A DNA stretch of 64,000 nt from Hyaloscypha bicolor E. Taxonomy: Eukaryota; Ascomycota; Leotiomycetes; Helotiales; Hyaloscyphaceae. Below, piece after piece: positions 31,839 to 43,829 of this stretch (position 1 is its first letter; each line of letters opens with the position of its first letter). The position numbers and the translations under genes were made by a program. The stretch is from contig NW_020194600.1 of NCBI RefSeq assembly GCF_002865645.1, positions 62,001 to 126,000 of the forward strand, in the 5' to 3' direction. The notes beneath the pieces were generated by a model. The model searched no databases. It was not told where the DNA came from and saw only the letters and a list, made by a program, of their open reading frames with translations.

Positions 31839-32747
31839 TTGAAAATAGGTCCCGTTGATAGTCGTGCGTTGAAGGCCGTGAAGTGAGTAGCCGGTTCCGC
31901 TCCGTGGTGGAATGTGAGATGTGGTTGGTTCAATCCATGCAGCCGCGGGAAAGCTAGGTAGGTATTCTTCTGTATTCTTTTCGGACTGTCTTGCTGCTGC
32001 AAGGGAGCACAGGGAAAGCAGAAGGAAAATTGAGGGAAGAGCAGCAGCTTTGGATGCAGAATGAAGATAAAGAGCTTCGGACGCTGGCTGGCCGGTGGTG
32101 TCGCCTTGGTTACAGGCTCGCAGCAGTTCTGGGTGCGGGCGTCAATATTTTTTCAGCGCTGTCCACTCGCTGGTGATCTCCGCGAAATCTGCCTCGTCAG
32201 TGGTCGGTGCTTTTTTGGGGGTGCATCGAATCTTCCAGAACCAGGTTCACTGACGGGAGCCGGAAAGGGCGCGATTCTCAGCTGAGAGCAAAGCGAAAGG
32301 AGTGGGTAATTCCGTTGTTACGAGAGACGCCGTTGTTATTCCCAGCGGACTTCTTTCTGCATCATTCTTGAAAATATTCAGATGAAAAAGTTTCATCATG
32401 TGATTCAACGGAACACGATAGGCGATAAGAGAGCAGTGAAATAACCCCCTCCCTCTCTATGTTTCAGCCTTGTCAATATTTACAAGAGCTCGCGTCCCCA
32501 CCCTCCAGTCACCAACAGAGAGCTTCAATGATCTCTGTGAATCGGACAGCTTGGGGGGCTGTGGTTTGACGGGACGGTGTAGCCTTCTTTTTGGTCCTTT
32601 TGGTTTGGGCAAGCAAGCATTGGCAAGTGGCATCAATATTTACACCCCAAGGCCCCTCGCCTTTAAGAGCTCAACTCTATCCTTAACCTTTCTAATTAAT
32701 AAATGATCATCTAATCCTACCATCATCCAAAACTGACTCTCCAACGA
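31839..32747. other. intergenic region upstream of the DnaJ gene
   Basis: 909 bp between the separase stop and the DnaJ start, both on the minus strand. It holds the DnaJ promoter. Clustered GAA/TTC units occur at 32361-32397. Confidence 0.5.
32361..32397. promoter_or_regulatory. possible heat-shock element cluster
   Basis: The stretch contains alternating units ATTCTTGAAAATATTC then GATGAAAAAGTTTC, that is TTC/GAA inverted units with imperfect spacing, about 520 bp before the DnaJ start. A chaperone gene is a plausible Hsf1 target, but spacing is not canonical. Confidence 0.25.
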
Positions 32748-35700
32748 TCATCTGAAGTACACCGGAACGCCGTAAACACATACAGATGCAGCGTTCAGGT
32801 ATCGAAGGTTACACGCCTCTCTTCCCTTGGCAACCGCCTCCACCAATGACATTTGTCCACTTTGCTCTGCCTTCAGTCTTCCCTTGCCTTTCCCCACTGT
32901 CCCTGGTTCAAAAAGACCCCAGTGCTCAAAAGTGCTCTTCGCAAATCTATCAATATCCTTATCCGTAACGTCCCACAATGTTGCAACCAAGGCAGGACAG
33001 CCGGCATGCATGTAGTTGGTGGGAGGCCCATATGGCTCGAAAAGGCCGGTCTCGATAAGAGCTCCACTGCTACAACCCATGAGCATGGCGACGGCACACT
33101 TGTCGAGCTTCTTGATCTCTCGAGCTCGAATGTACTGAGCTCCACTTCCGTGGCCGAAATATAAGAGGAGATCCTTCGATGTCAATGCTGTCTTGATCTC
33201 GTCCTCACTTGGCTCTCTGTTGGTGATGCCATCCCAGCTATTCAGACTCTCAAGGGATTTCTGGAATGTACTTTGTGTATGTTTAAGGTCACCACTTGGA
33301 TTGAGAATGTAGGATCCGTTTCCTTGACTGATGTAGTGTCCATCCGGAGCATCCTTTGGCACATCTTGGTCCTGCTTAATTACTCTTTCCCTCAGGCAAC
33401 CAAGGGATGGCAAACGCGACACTGCAAGACCATCCATACAAGGCAAGGACTCCCAGGGGAAGGCGTGCAGCGCTTTGTCGAGTATAAGAATAGTGTGGCG
33501 GCCCTCGTCGATTTGATTAGATCCCCGAACAGCTTGGTGGTAGGACCGCAACGCATCGTGTGTCTCCACGACAATGGAGTCAAAGTCGATCTCTGCATAC
33601 GCGTTGAGTTCTCCGTGAAACTGCAGAACATCCACAACAAAATAGAGCAAGTCAGTCAATGGCTCTGAAAAATCACAGTCCTCATCCGACGCGTCCCCTA
33701 GTCCGATGAAAAGGTCCAAAATCCGAGAGTCCAATGTGATGCGTGGCACATTAGTCTTCTTTCCAGTCTTCTGCCTCGATGGGAGGTGCTTGTCCAGGAT
33801 GTTTTGAAATGATTTCTGGAAACGTGCAAGCAACTCTGGTCGTCGTGCATGCTGGGAAAAGATTCCGGTAAAGCCTCCCAGCCAGACCTTTTCTATATTT
33901 TCAAGGAGATCTCTGAGACGCGCGTCTAAGGCTTCTCTTTGCTCCCACCAAGCTTGTCTAGCTTCTCGTCCACTTCTACTGTGGGCATCGTGAGCACTCT
34001 CATTTGCGAGGTCGATGACTTCCAGGAGCTCAGAGCGACCTTGTTCGAACCCGAAAACTTCCTCGTCTGCGTCCATTGAATTATGTCGTGCGAGTGGTAA
34101 GCGTAAAATAAATGGGCTATGCCCAGCTTGGAATTTGGTTATTGACAGCTCGTGATGGCTCTCGCTAAGGGAAACTGAGATCACCGTCCATGACTTGGGA
34201 ATAATATCGATATGGTCCTTCTGGAACCGAGACGTATCGCCATGGAATCCTAAGCTAGACCTTCTAGCATCACAACATCCGACATTAGGCCAGGACGATT
34301 CTTCTAATTTCGATGTAGGGTGCGAGTCAACGCGAATGGCTTTGGATTCCCGACGACATGCAAGAGTTCGTGCCGTTTCTAGAAATATCAGTCTGGAGAT
34401 GGTAGGCATTAGGGGTTGAGTATACCAATGAAGCAACTTGCAAACCCAGGATTTGCCAGAATTTTACCCTTGACTTGACCAGCGGCAGAGAGGAGAATCG
34501 CAACGCTGTTTAGCAGAGTGGATACTTTGTAAATGACAGCCATTGGAGCGACAGCAATAGCGATGGAATGTACTTCCGTTAAATGCTCTTGAGCTTGACG
34601 CAACTTGTCAAAGAAGCTATCAGGTGCTGGGCTCTTCGATCCCGCCCGATCCCGGTTATTTCTCGACATCTGAGCCTTCCTAGGAGGAGATACTTTAATA
34701 ACAGATAGTCTATCCCCATGTTTCTCCATTTTTGAAGATCCTACAACTGATGGGAACGATATGGTTGAGTCTTGCAACACGGAATAGACTGGATCTGCGT
34801 TCATCTGTTCTACGCTGTGCAGCAGGAGATGCTTCGCTCTCGCGAGGCCTTGATCAACAATTTCGATCTGAGTGTTGGCGAATGCTTCAGCTTCATTCAG
34901 ACACTCGAGTGCCTCAGCAAACTTCATGTTGGAGATCAGTGCCCGAGCTTTATCGCGTAGGATCACAGCTTTCAGTAATGTTAATTGAGGGCATTTTTCA
35001 GCTACTAATGGACCCTCCTCGGTTTGTGAGTGTGCTTGGGCAACAGTTTTGTCCTTTGCTCCAGCAGCCTTGGGACGTCCAACAGCCTTTCGGGAAGCTG
35101 GCTCCCTTCGTTTTGAAACCGTGAGTTTGGGCATCTGCTCATGCACATCGCTGGACTGGTCCGGAAACTTGTCGAGAAATTCGATATAAGTCGCCGTTGT
35201 GAGAGACTGAAGAACATCTTGTGCTTGGTCATATGCAACAATTTCGGCATCTCGATCACCAAGGAGGCCATGCATACTGCCCAAGTGATACATCCGGAGT
35301 GCTGTGTCTCGATTCTTCTCGCATGGGGTTGAGACTTGCTGAGCCTCCATCAGGAATTCTGACCCTTTCTCCAGGTTTCCAGATTTCAACCAAATAGATC
35401 CCAAATGAGCAGCGGCCATAGCCAGATGAGTTTCCGATCCAACTTCCGTTGAAAGTTTGTAGGCTTGCTGCGCATAATACAGTGTTTCTTGAAACATGCC
35501 GTGATGAGCGTAGAGTTGTGAAAGATACCTGAGACCGTGGAAGAGAGGAGCGACAAGATTCCAAAGGGTTGAACCGCTAGACGTTCGGACAATCGAAACA
35601 TCCATTTGCATGTTGGTAGTGGACAAGTTGAGCTGTGAAAGCTCCTGGACCAGCTTTTCTGTTGCTTTCTGGCTGGAAGAATCCGGCAAACTGATTTTTC

Positions 35701-38700
35701 TCCCCGTTTCTTCTTCTGTATTTGCCCAAGCACGCCGTAGGAGCCGGACACACTGCTTGGCATGAGTAAGTGCAAGTGAAGCGGTCCCACGTTCCATAGC
35801 CAACATGGAGTACAGAAGGCAGGCGTCAGATATCAAAAGATTCATTTTCGTCTTTTGTTGAAGACCAGAAACTGATCTTTGTCTGGATAATTGGTCTTTT
35901 GCTAGCGAATACATACTTTGCGCAGACGCCAGGTAATCCTCACTACACAATGTCAGCTTTTCAGATATCACAGACCCCACCAAGATCTTACATTTTGTCT
36001 AGGTTACCTATGGCCAGCAAGTATTGAGAGTACGAAATATGCAGCTGTAGAGACGCAAATGCGGTGACCCCATTCTGTTGATTGTATATTCTTGCCCTGT
36101 CCAATGCCAGTCCAGCCTTTCTGGAGTATCCAAGCTGTAGCCATTGGACTCCAAGACGTGTGAACCCGAGAACAAGATCATCCGGGCTAGATTTATCACT
36201 ATAAAGTTCGTCGATATCCGCTATCAATCGTAAAACGGCGACTCGAGCAGTAGCATGCCCCTTCATCTCAAAGTAGTCTCCAATGGTGTGTAGATGGGCG
36301 ACAAGACCTGGGATGTCATCCACCTGACGCTCCAGAGCCGCAAACTCTTCGCAACGTTTTCTGATGGACGACCACACTCCAAGACTTTCTTTCAGAACAT
36401 CAACGCTTGGCTTTTCTTGCCGAAGCTCGGTTGTCGTTAATGCCATGGCACGCAAGTGCTCAAGATACCCTGCCAGACGCTCATCCCTCGTCCCTTCGAT
36501 GGTAAGCCCCGTCATTGATGTAACACTCAGTTCCGTGGGCACATCCTGCACAATTTCCTCCAAGTTTTCTATGTCCAACGGCCACAACCGTAGTAGAATT
36601 CGAATCCGTCGAAGGGGAAATCGTGCTCGGTCGTATACTGAAAGAAGTTTCCGCAAAGCCTGGGACAGAAGACAGTGAGCAGTTGTTGACTCACTTGCTT
36701 GCTTTGATAGTGTATCAAGCTGAAGTTCCAGAACCGCACCAATTTCCTCTTCTGACCATGACGATTGAAAGAGTGAGATTTCCGACACTGAGCTTGAGTA
36801 CTTTATCTGTACTCTGAGAAGAGATTGGATCGTCCGGCCAAGCGTGGCCGCCTCAGCATCCTCTCCATTCCAAACCACCTTAATCGGCCGGAACGAAGCC
36901 ATTTCAGCTACGGCGGAAAGACAGCCATCACTGATTATTTCGTCTCGGAGGCTGGATAGTGTCTTGGAAAGCTCATCATAACGACCTGTCGTCTTACAAA
37001 ATTCTGCCAATCGCTCAAGTTTTGTAGGCAAGAGAGCTTCCTTTCTCTCCTGGCACGGCCGTGCTCGAACGGCATCGATGGACCGCCGTAGAACTCGAAG
37101 TTGCTGGCTGTCTTTGGTACTGTCAGGACTCCGCCGCATGTCAAGATACAAAGTATAATAAAGATTCGAAATTCTAACGTGGTGCGATGACGGTCCTTCG
37201 CATGCAGTGGCGTCGTCACGGCTCAGGTCAAGTCGATTAAGAAGCAAAATGCAATCTTGAAGCTTCGAGTCGACCAAGTCCCACGCCATTTGGCCTTCCC
37301 CGAGAAATGTCCTCGCCAAAAACAATACTGAATCTATTGAATTAAGAGCTGGTTTGCTGATGAAGTATCGCCGTTGCTCATGGCGGAGGATGTCTTTCGT
37401 TGCAGAGTTGACATCCGGAGGGCTTCCTAAATATCTTATTGATAATCGCGGGCATAAGAAGACTAGAGATTCACACATTTGACGGAGACCGTCAGGCATC
37501 TTGTTGGCGGCAGTCGGCCCTGACGAAACCTTATACTGAGAAAGAACAGTCATGGCAGATCTTCTTGCTTGAAACGCTTCGATCAACAGGTCATCGATCT
37601 CGGAGGATTCGCCCTTGAAAGGGCGTTCTAGTTCTTCGAGGAGGGTAAGGAGTAGTCCTTCGTCCTTGGGATTAATGGTTGTCATTCGAAGCTTGAGCGA
37701 TACCAATCGAGCAATGGCAGAGCATCTCTTCGCTTCTGAGTCGATCTTGGGATCTAAAGTTTTGCGGTATTCTTCGGTCCATTCAATTGCCTCCGAGATA
37801 AGGTTTGCATCTTTTGCAAAGGATCCAAGGATTTTGTAGATGCCTCCGAGTACGCACTTGAGACCGCGTGGTTGAGAATCGGAGCAATCATTAAGTAGAG
37901 TCATGAGGTCTGCAGTAATAGAGGCGGATATTCGATATTTATCAGGTGCATCACTTCGACTTCGTCGAGCAAATGATGAAAGGCACCGGAGGAAAGGATC
38001 AAATATCTCCCTAGACAGGTTTCCCTTATGGCCCACAATCCCCCACCAAAGGAATCGGTTATGGAAAGCCAGAGTCTGCAACTGAACTGCGGCCTCCGGT
38101 ATTACACTGAGTCTTCCCTCGACAGCAAGAGCATCGTCTGCTGGGGAGACACTAGGAGTGATGGATAGCAGTATCTCTGACAGGTTTTGGAGCTGGCGAC
38201 TAAGCTTCTCCGCTCGTTTAAGGTCTTTTGACTCCTTGGCGGCCAAGAGGAGTAATCTCGTTGGGGATGACGGATGACTGGTGATTAATAACGGGAGAGC
38301 AGCTTCAGCATGCTGTGGCTTCCGGGAAGAGGCCATCAGTCGTAGGATCTGCAGTTGAGTTGTGATCACCAATCCTAATCTCGCCCCTGTGAACTGTGTC
38401 TTCCCAAAATCTAGCAATTCAGGCAAGGTCTGGGCATTTGCTGTGGGTGACACCTTTGGTACAGAGCTCTTCTTTGATCCATCTACTGATTCCAGCCGGC
38501 GCTTCAAAATCCTCAATTCTTTGGTTGCCAGATCATCCAATCCTAACGATACAAGCTTCCCGATCAACACAGACATCCCATTCTCGAGTTGAAGATCTGG
38601 GAAGTCGATGCCTGCTATTTTGGAAGCTTGCAATGTTCGAAGGCAGGAGAATGCGATCCGAGCACATTCGGCAGTGGACCGGTGTTCAGAAGAGGCAATC

Positions 38701-39227
38701 GACGATGATGATGAAGAAGATGGCCTGATCTCACGACTAGATATGCTTGGAGAGCTCGAGACTCTGTTTAGGGACCGGGGCTGTAACGGGGATTGAGGTA
38801 ATGAATTCGACCGCCGAAGTGCTTTCCTCGCAGAAGCTTTAATCACGTCCTTGGAGGAGCCTTGCCCCTGTACTGGCCCGGAGACGGGTGCCCTGATGGC
38901 ATCGCTGAGGTTTTTGAGAGTAGCATTGATAATCTCGGTGGCCAATATTGACCTTTCCTTCGGTGACAACTGATTTTCACCTTTCCCCAGTTTGTCTTCG
39001 CTTGCAACTTTCTGATTTCTAGACTTCGAAGCCGGCTTTGTAGATTTATGTTTCGACGATGCGGTGGTTTTCGTAGATTTTATCGAACTTGAGGCAGTTG
39101 TAATATGTTGAATGCCGGTCTTGGGGAGTAAGAGCTCGCTGAGTAGTGTTGCCGTGACCGGTGCGCAGGTCGAGATTGAGCCCACAGCGGCGCGAATCGA
39201 GTCTGCGGTGGCTTGAAGAGAGGCCAT
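32748..39227 (-). CDS. esp1: separase (separin, Esp1/BimB/Cut1)
   Basis: Three exons, 39227-35992, 35942-34426 and 34378-32748, give 2127 residues, normal for the family. Separase is the caspase-like cysteine protease that cuts the cohesin kleisin at anaphase. The C-terminal peptidase C50 domain is clear. The catalytic His is in LLYFGHGSGAQYI (about residue 1993) and the catalytic Cys in AMLMGCSSGAL (about 2020), followed by GCPALVATLWDVTDKDIDRF. The long N-terminus is helical with TPR-like repeats and two Ser-rich disordered parts (residues about 55-80 and 150-195). The last intron (34379-34425) uses GTATAC and TTTCTAG; this join gives SCFIETARTLACRRESKAI, a good family match. It is divergent from the DUF5321-like gene across 260 bp. 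Confidence 0.95.
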
Positions 39228-39487
39228 TACGATACAAACACTAAGTACAGCAAGTGCAGTGTTATCGAAGAGTACGCATTATACAAGATGCCAATGGGCA
39301 GATCAATGGTGTTCAACATTCAATTGTGTAAGACAACCAAACCCAGTTAGAAGTAGATTTCCCGCTTGGAGGGTTGGCCTGGCAACGTCGGCGAATAGAT
39401 ATTCCGGATCCGAACTTCGAAAATTGGTGAACCTCGAGCTTGCCTCGAAATTAAAATGCATCAACACTTCCATTTTGACAATTAGCG
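39228..39487. promoter_or_regulatory. compact divergent promoter, separase / DUF5321-like gene
   Basis: Only 260 bp separate the two start codons, so the promoters must overlap. I see no TATA box. Confidence 0.4.
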
Positions 39488-40153
39488 ATGAACAAGACAA
39501 AGATGCTCCGCCAATTTCTTCTAGCGCTACCTGCCATTCGCACCTCACTACTGCCTCTTCGACCGAGAGCACTCCACCCTCTGCTCCATCGACAATATGC
39601 AACAGCACCAAATGTCGCTCAAACATCGTTCTGGCTCAGTCTGATCCCGAAACCCCTCCGCCAAAGCTCTCCCCGTGCAGCTTTGAAGAAGAAAGTCAGG
39701 TCTAAGGAGTGGAATCCTGCTACTTTCTTCATCATTATATTCCTCTTAATTGGGTCCATGTCCATCCAAATGATTGCATTACGGAACGAATTCGCAGCGT
39801 TTAGTCGCAGAGCTGACGCAAAGATTGGGCTGCTGAAGGAAATAATTGAAAGAATACAGAACGGGGAAGAAGTTGACGTGGAAGGGCTACTGGGTACAGG
39901 AGACAAGGAGAGGGAGAAGGAATGGGAAGAAGGTAACTTTGCTTCCGTAAAACAACAGTGGTTATCTAATGGGTATCATGTAGTTCTCCAAGAAATCGAA
40001 CGGGAAGATCAAGCATGGGAGCAGTCAAGAAGAAGTAAGCCCAAACATGGAGAGGGGGAAATTGCGAAAAAAGCGCCGATTGAAATACCTGCCAAGGTGG
40101 AATCAAAATCAAAGGCAACGTCGAAAACCAATGCGCCCTCAGGATTCTATTGA
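39488..40153 (+). CDS. mitochondrial single-span membrane protein, DUF5321-like
   Basis: Single exon, 221 residues (or 216 from a second ATG at 39503). The N-terminus is basic, rich in Leu/Arg and free of acidic residues for about 65 positions, as in a mitochondrial presequence. A conserved-looking block EWNPATFFIIIFLLIGSMSI holds the only transmembrane helix, followed by a helical, charged region (RRADAKIGLLKEIIERIQNG) and a Lys-rich tail. The EWNPAT-plus-helix pattern matches, from memory, a fungal family listed as DUF5321. The likely place is the inner membrane with the C-terminal domain in the matrix or intermembrane space. The function is unknown to me. It is tail-to-tail with the sirtuin gene, only 51 bp apart. 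Confidence 0.8.
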   Translation: MNKTKMLRQFLLALPAIRTSLLPLRPRALHPLLHRQYATAPNVAQTSFWLSLIPKPLRQSSPRAALKKKVRSKEWNPATFFIIIFLLIGSMSIQMIALRNEFAAFSRRADAKIGLLKEIIERIQNGEEVDVEGLLGTGDKEREKEWEEGNFASVKQQWLSNGYHVVLQEIEREDQAWEQSRRSKPKHGEGEIAKKAPIEIPAKVESKSKATSKTNAPSGFY

Positions 40154-40204
40154 AACCTTGTATTTGGGTCTATCACTTTCATGTACAGCATATACAACTC
40201 TATT

Positions 40205-41538
40205 CTAGGACAGCATGTCCTTGGAGATGCGACTATTTATGCTCCGTTCTTCTGCATGGGAAGGATCACTTCTGTGTTGATCAGAGACTCCGTTACGCTT
40301 CAGTTGATCAACCAAGTCGGGGAGGATCTTGTCTGTTCCCATGTCGATTCGAACACCGGATTCTCCCTGCTGACTGACTAGCAAGTCCTGGAAGAAAGCA
40401 TCCTCTCCCCTGACTCCACCGAGATTCAATATCCCAATCGGCATTCCCCTTTCTTTGGCACGCCTCGCAAGCCTCCACGCAGAATATGTTGCCAGAGAGG
40501 TTCCCAATATCAGCAACCTACCAGATCCGTCAATTACATGCTCAGCCGCCTCCTTCACCCTAGGCGCAATGCTCTCTCCAAACATGACAACAGACGGCTT
40601 CAGAATTCCAGCTGTACTTGTTGACTTCCAAGCACCTTCGTGGTCAATGTCGACTTTCGACTGGACACCATCACCGGAGATCGGTGGGTTCGCCAGACAA
40701 TGAGGACAGGGCGGGTATCTAAATGTGTGGTAGGGGGCCCCCGGAAGATCAACGTCTCCATCCGGGTTCGTTTTCATCCCTCTTGCGCGCCTTTCATCTG
40801 GATTCTCCGTATCTAATGCTCCTGATGCAACTGCGTCGGTCAGAAACGCAGCCCAGACTGGATTCAACCTTGCCAACGACTCTTGGAAGTCGTCCCTTGC
40901 CAACTCTCTGTGGCAAGTTACGCATATCAGCGCCCGAAGAAATCCATGAAGCTCAAGAGTCGGGAGGTCCGGATGGGCTATCGAATGAAAAGAATCTACA
41001 TTTTGCGTAATGACGTTCCGAACGAAACCCATCTGCCCAAGAGTCTTAATAGCATAATGGGTAACATTCGGCTTGGCCTTGTGTAGATTCGTCCATCCTA
41101 AAAAACTCCGGGCCCAATATCTCTTCCTCGCTTCATGATTTGCCAGAAATTCATGATAATAAATTGGTCGATACGTCTTATTCACCCTATATGTCCCTTT
41201 CGTCCCTCTGTAGTCGGCTAGGCCAGATGCAACCGAGATGCCTGCACCAGATAGTATTACCGTTGAAGTCGGGTCTCCGAACCCATCTTGTAAGAATGGC
41301 GAAGGAGGGGCTGTGAGGAATGTCGAGAGTGCTGCAATTGCCCCAGTGATAGTATTTGCATTTCTCGGTATGGTATTGGGAGGAGGTAGAGGGCCTTGCC
41401 GTGGTTAGCAAGGGGGGATTGGGAGGATTGCATTGAGTGGACTCGAGATGTTTCCGGCGTGGAGATGTAAATCCAGCCCTCGCTCTCTTCTGAACGATGA
41501 GGTTGAAAGGGTCACCTACCCGTATAGGGAATTCTCAT
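40205..41538 (-). CDS. SIRT4-like class II sirtuin (NAD-dependent protein deacylase)
   Basis: Proposed exons 41538-41519 and 41363-40205 give 392 residues. Sirtuin motifs are all present: GAGIS in VILSGAGISVASGLADYRG, TQNVDSFH, the catalytic His in LELHGFL, the zinc cysteines CVTC and CPHC, FGESI, and LGTSLATYSAW near the end. The order and the GTKGTYRVNKTYRPIYYHEF text fit the fungal SIRT4-like group, which is often mitochondrial or cytosolic. An insert of about 60 residues lies between the zinc knuckles (DTENPDERRARGMKTNPDGD). The main exon is certain. It lacks an ATG, and the short first exon (M-R-I-P-Y-T) is inferred from frame and from how relatives begin. The acceptor at 41364-41365 (CCGAG) is not the first AG after the branch site. 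Confidence 0.88.
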
Positions 41539-42028
41539 AAGCGGCCTTTGCATTGAGGAACCAGCATCGAAACTGCACTGCGTATGGAGCTCAACAGAGT
41601 GTCCACTCGAACGAAGATGGGTTGGTTGCCGATTGAAGTGAGGATATTCGCGTCATGACCGCCACACATTCAGCCGTGCTTAGTAACAAACAGTCAAGAC
41701 TCGACCCGCAGCCTCCGGCAACCGCGACGGCTATTATTGGAGCAGTGCAGTGTGGGCCCGAGAAGGTGAAGAAGAGTGGGCGGCGCCCTGTGGTGTTGGT
41801 CCACTGCCCCTGGCAAAGACTTCGAAATGGCTCGGGATTGATTGACTGGCCTGGCTCCTCGTCAACTTCTTCGTCATTGGGCTTGCGTCTCTTTGCCCTT
41901 GGCAGCACTCACAGTTCGAGCAATTGTCCAAGTATTAATGCGAGAATCACTAGACACGCGTCCTGGGTCGCAGGTTTGACCTGGCAGAGGTCTCCCCAGC
42001 GGACGTCTTGATCATCCATCATTTATTT
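41539..42028. promoter_or_regulatory. divergent promoter region, sirtuin / CDF transporter
   Basis: 490 bp between the two starts. Overlapping short frames on both strands look like chance. Confidence 0.35.
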
Positions 42029-43451
42029 ATGCCTTTCCGCTGCTCCTCGAATCGGGCGCGGTTAAGGCCTGTCACCGCATTGAGGCTGAGAACACATCAA
42101 CCACAACAATTGAGGGTTCTCCAAACTGCCGCCCTCGACTCTGCAGCTCTTCGGTCCTTTACAAAAGGCTGCATCCCCTTCCACTCATTTCCGAAATTCC
42201 AATCTCTCACGAATAGCTTCAACCCTCGACACCGTCCAATGGCGGCCCTCACACAAACGCAGACGCGCTCTCACGGCGGTCATTCCCATCATCATCATGA
42301 CAATACCTACCTCACTTCTACAAACAAAAATGATGCCGGGGTGCGGATAACTCGAATAGGCCTCTACTCCAATCTTGGCATGGCGGTTGCCAAAGGAGTA
42401 GGAGGATACGTTTTCAATTCGCAGTCCATGATTGCAGATGCATGGCATAGCTTGACGGACTTGGCCAGTGACATTTTGACACTGGCCACGGTGTCATGGA
42501 GCTTGAAGCCACCTACCGCAAAATTTCCTACTGGCTTCGGAAAGGTGGAGAGTTTGGGGTCTCTGGGAGTCAGTGGCATGCTTCTGTTCGGAGGATGCTT
42601 TATGTGCCTGAACAGTTGCGAGATATTATACGCACATTTCTTCCTCGATGCACATGCTGCTGCCGAAGCAGCCATGCACTCCCACGGCCATAGTCATAGC
42701 CATGCAGCCATCGGGCCCAGTCTGCATGCTGCCTGGCTTGCCGCTGGAACAGTCATTTTGAAGGAGTGGCTGTATCAAGCAAGTAAGTACATTCGTTTCC
42801 ATTGAACACCGGCAACGACTGACGTTGGTCCCCATAGCAATGAAAGTTGCGAAGGAACGAAAATCATCAGTTCTAGCTTCCAATGCGATCCATCATCGAG
42901 TCGATTCTCTTACCGGGATCGTTACCTTGTTTGCCATTTTAGGGGCTAATTTCCTACATGAAGCTGCATGGCTAGATCCAGTAGGGGGTTTCTTGATCTC
43001 ACTGCTTGTTATTAAGGCCGGCTGGGGCAATACCGTCTCGGCGCTATACGAACTGGCAGATAAGGGAATCGACAGCGAAGTCAAAGCCTCAGTTACAAGA
43101 GCCGTTGAGAAAAGTCTTGTCAACCTGAAGGAAGGATCAGAAGTTGAATTGCGGGAAGTCGAGGGTGTAAAGTCCGGTCAGAATTATCTCGTCGACCTGC
43201 AGCTTGCCGTTCCAAGATCCTGGACAGTCGAAGATGTGCGCGAGGTCGAGGAGGGGGTCAGACAGATGGTTGGCTCAAAAGTACGGGGCGTTCGCAGAGT
43301 CAAGGTTAGATTCGTTCCAAAAGAGGCTGCGGAGACGTCCCTGTTCGATGAATTCATCCCGGGAGATGTGAGCCCACGATCGAGCCCGGAACCAGAGGAG
43401 AATGATCACGATCACGCAAGCACAAACGGAAATGGCAAGAAGCACCAATAG
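42029..43451 (+). CDS. mmt1: mitochondrial cation diffusion facilitator (Mmt1/SLC30A9-like)
   Basis: Two exons, 42029-42782 and 42838-43451, give 455 residues. The first 75 are Arg/Leu/Gln-rich with no acidic residues for the first 30, a likely mitochondrial presequence. Then a His-rich stretch (HGGHSHHHHD) leads into six transmembrane helices. The metal sites are visible: ADAWHSLTDLASD in TM2 and HHRVDSLTG in TM5, the Hx3D/DxxxD type. A His-rich loop (MHSHGHSHSHAA) lies between TM4 and TM5. The C-terminal domain resembles the CDF ferredoxin-like fold (YLVDLQLAVPRSWTVEDV). Mmt1/2 proteins move iron from mitochondria; the related SLC30A9 handles zinc. The start at 42029 is the first ATG in frame. 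Confidence 0.85.
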
Positions 43452-43829
43452 ATGTGCTGTACATATCACTCGTGGAGTTTGGATATCCGGGGCCGGCGTT
43501 GATTTTTGGGAGGATAGAGAAACTTCTCAGATTTGGCAAGAAGGAGTTATAGGTGGCATTTACAAAAACTGCTGTTTATCAGGACCTTCTACTGTAGAGA
43601 AATGATGCCAATATTCCTTCCTATTAGTGCGCATAGAATGGATGCAGACGCCACAGCAGCCACAGTTGGTGTTCAGGCTAAATGTGCAGCTACCTCCTGC
43701 CCCGCTTCAACCCCACCACGAACAATCTTCTTCAAGAATTTTACAAAGAGAAAAAGAACACAGAAGGTTGATGGTTGGCTGATTGAAAAACGAGTAACAT
43801 CATCTTTCAACTATAATTTCCTCGGCACA
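43452..43829. other. intergenic region, xylulokinase promoter
   Basis: 378 bp. It is open in the xylulokinase frame back to 43533, but the upstream text has no enzyme homology, so the ATG at 43830 is preferred. Confidence 0.45.
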
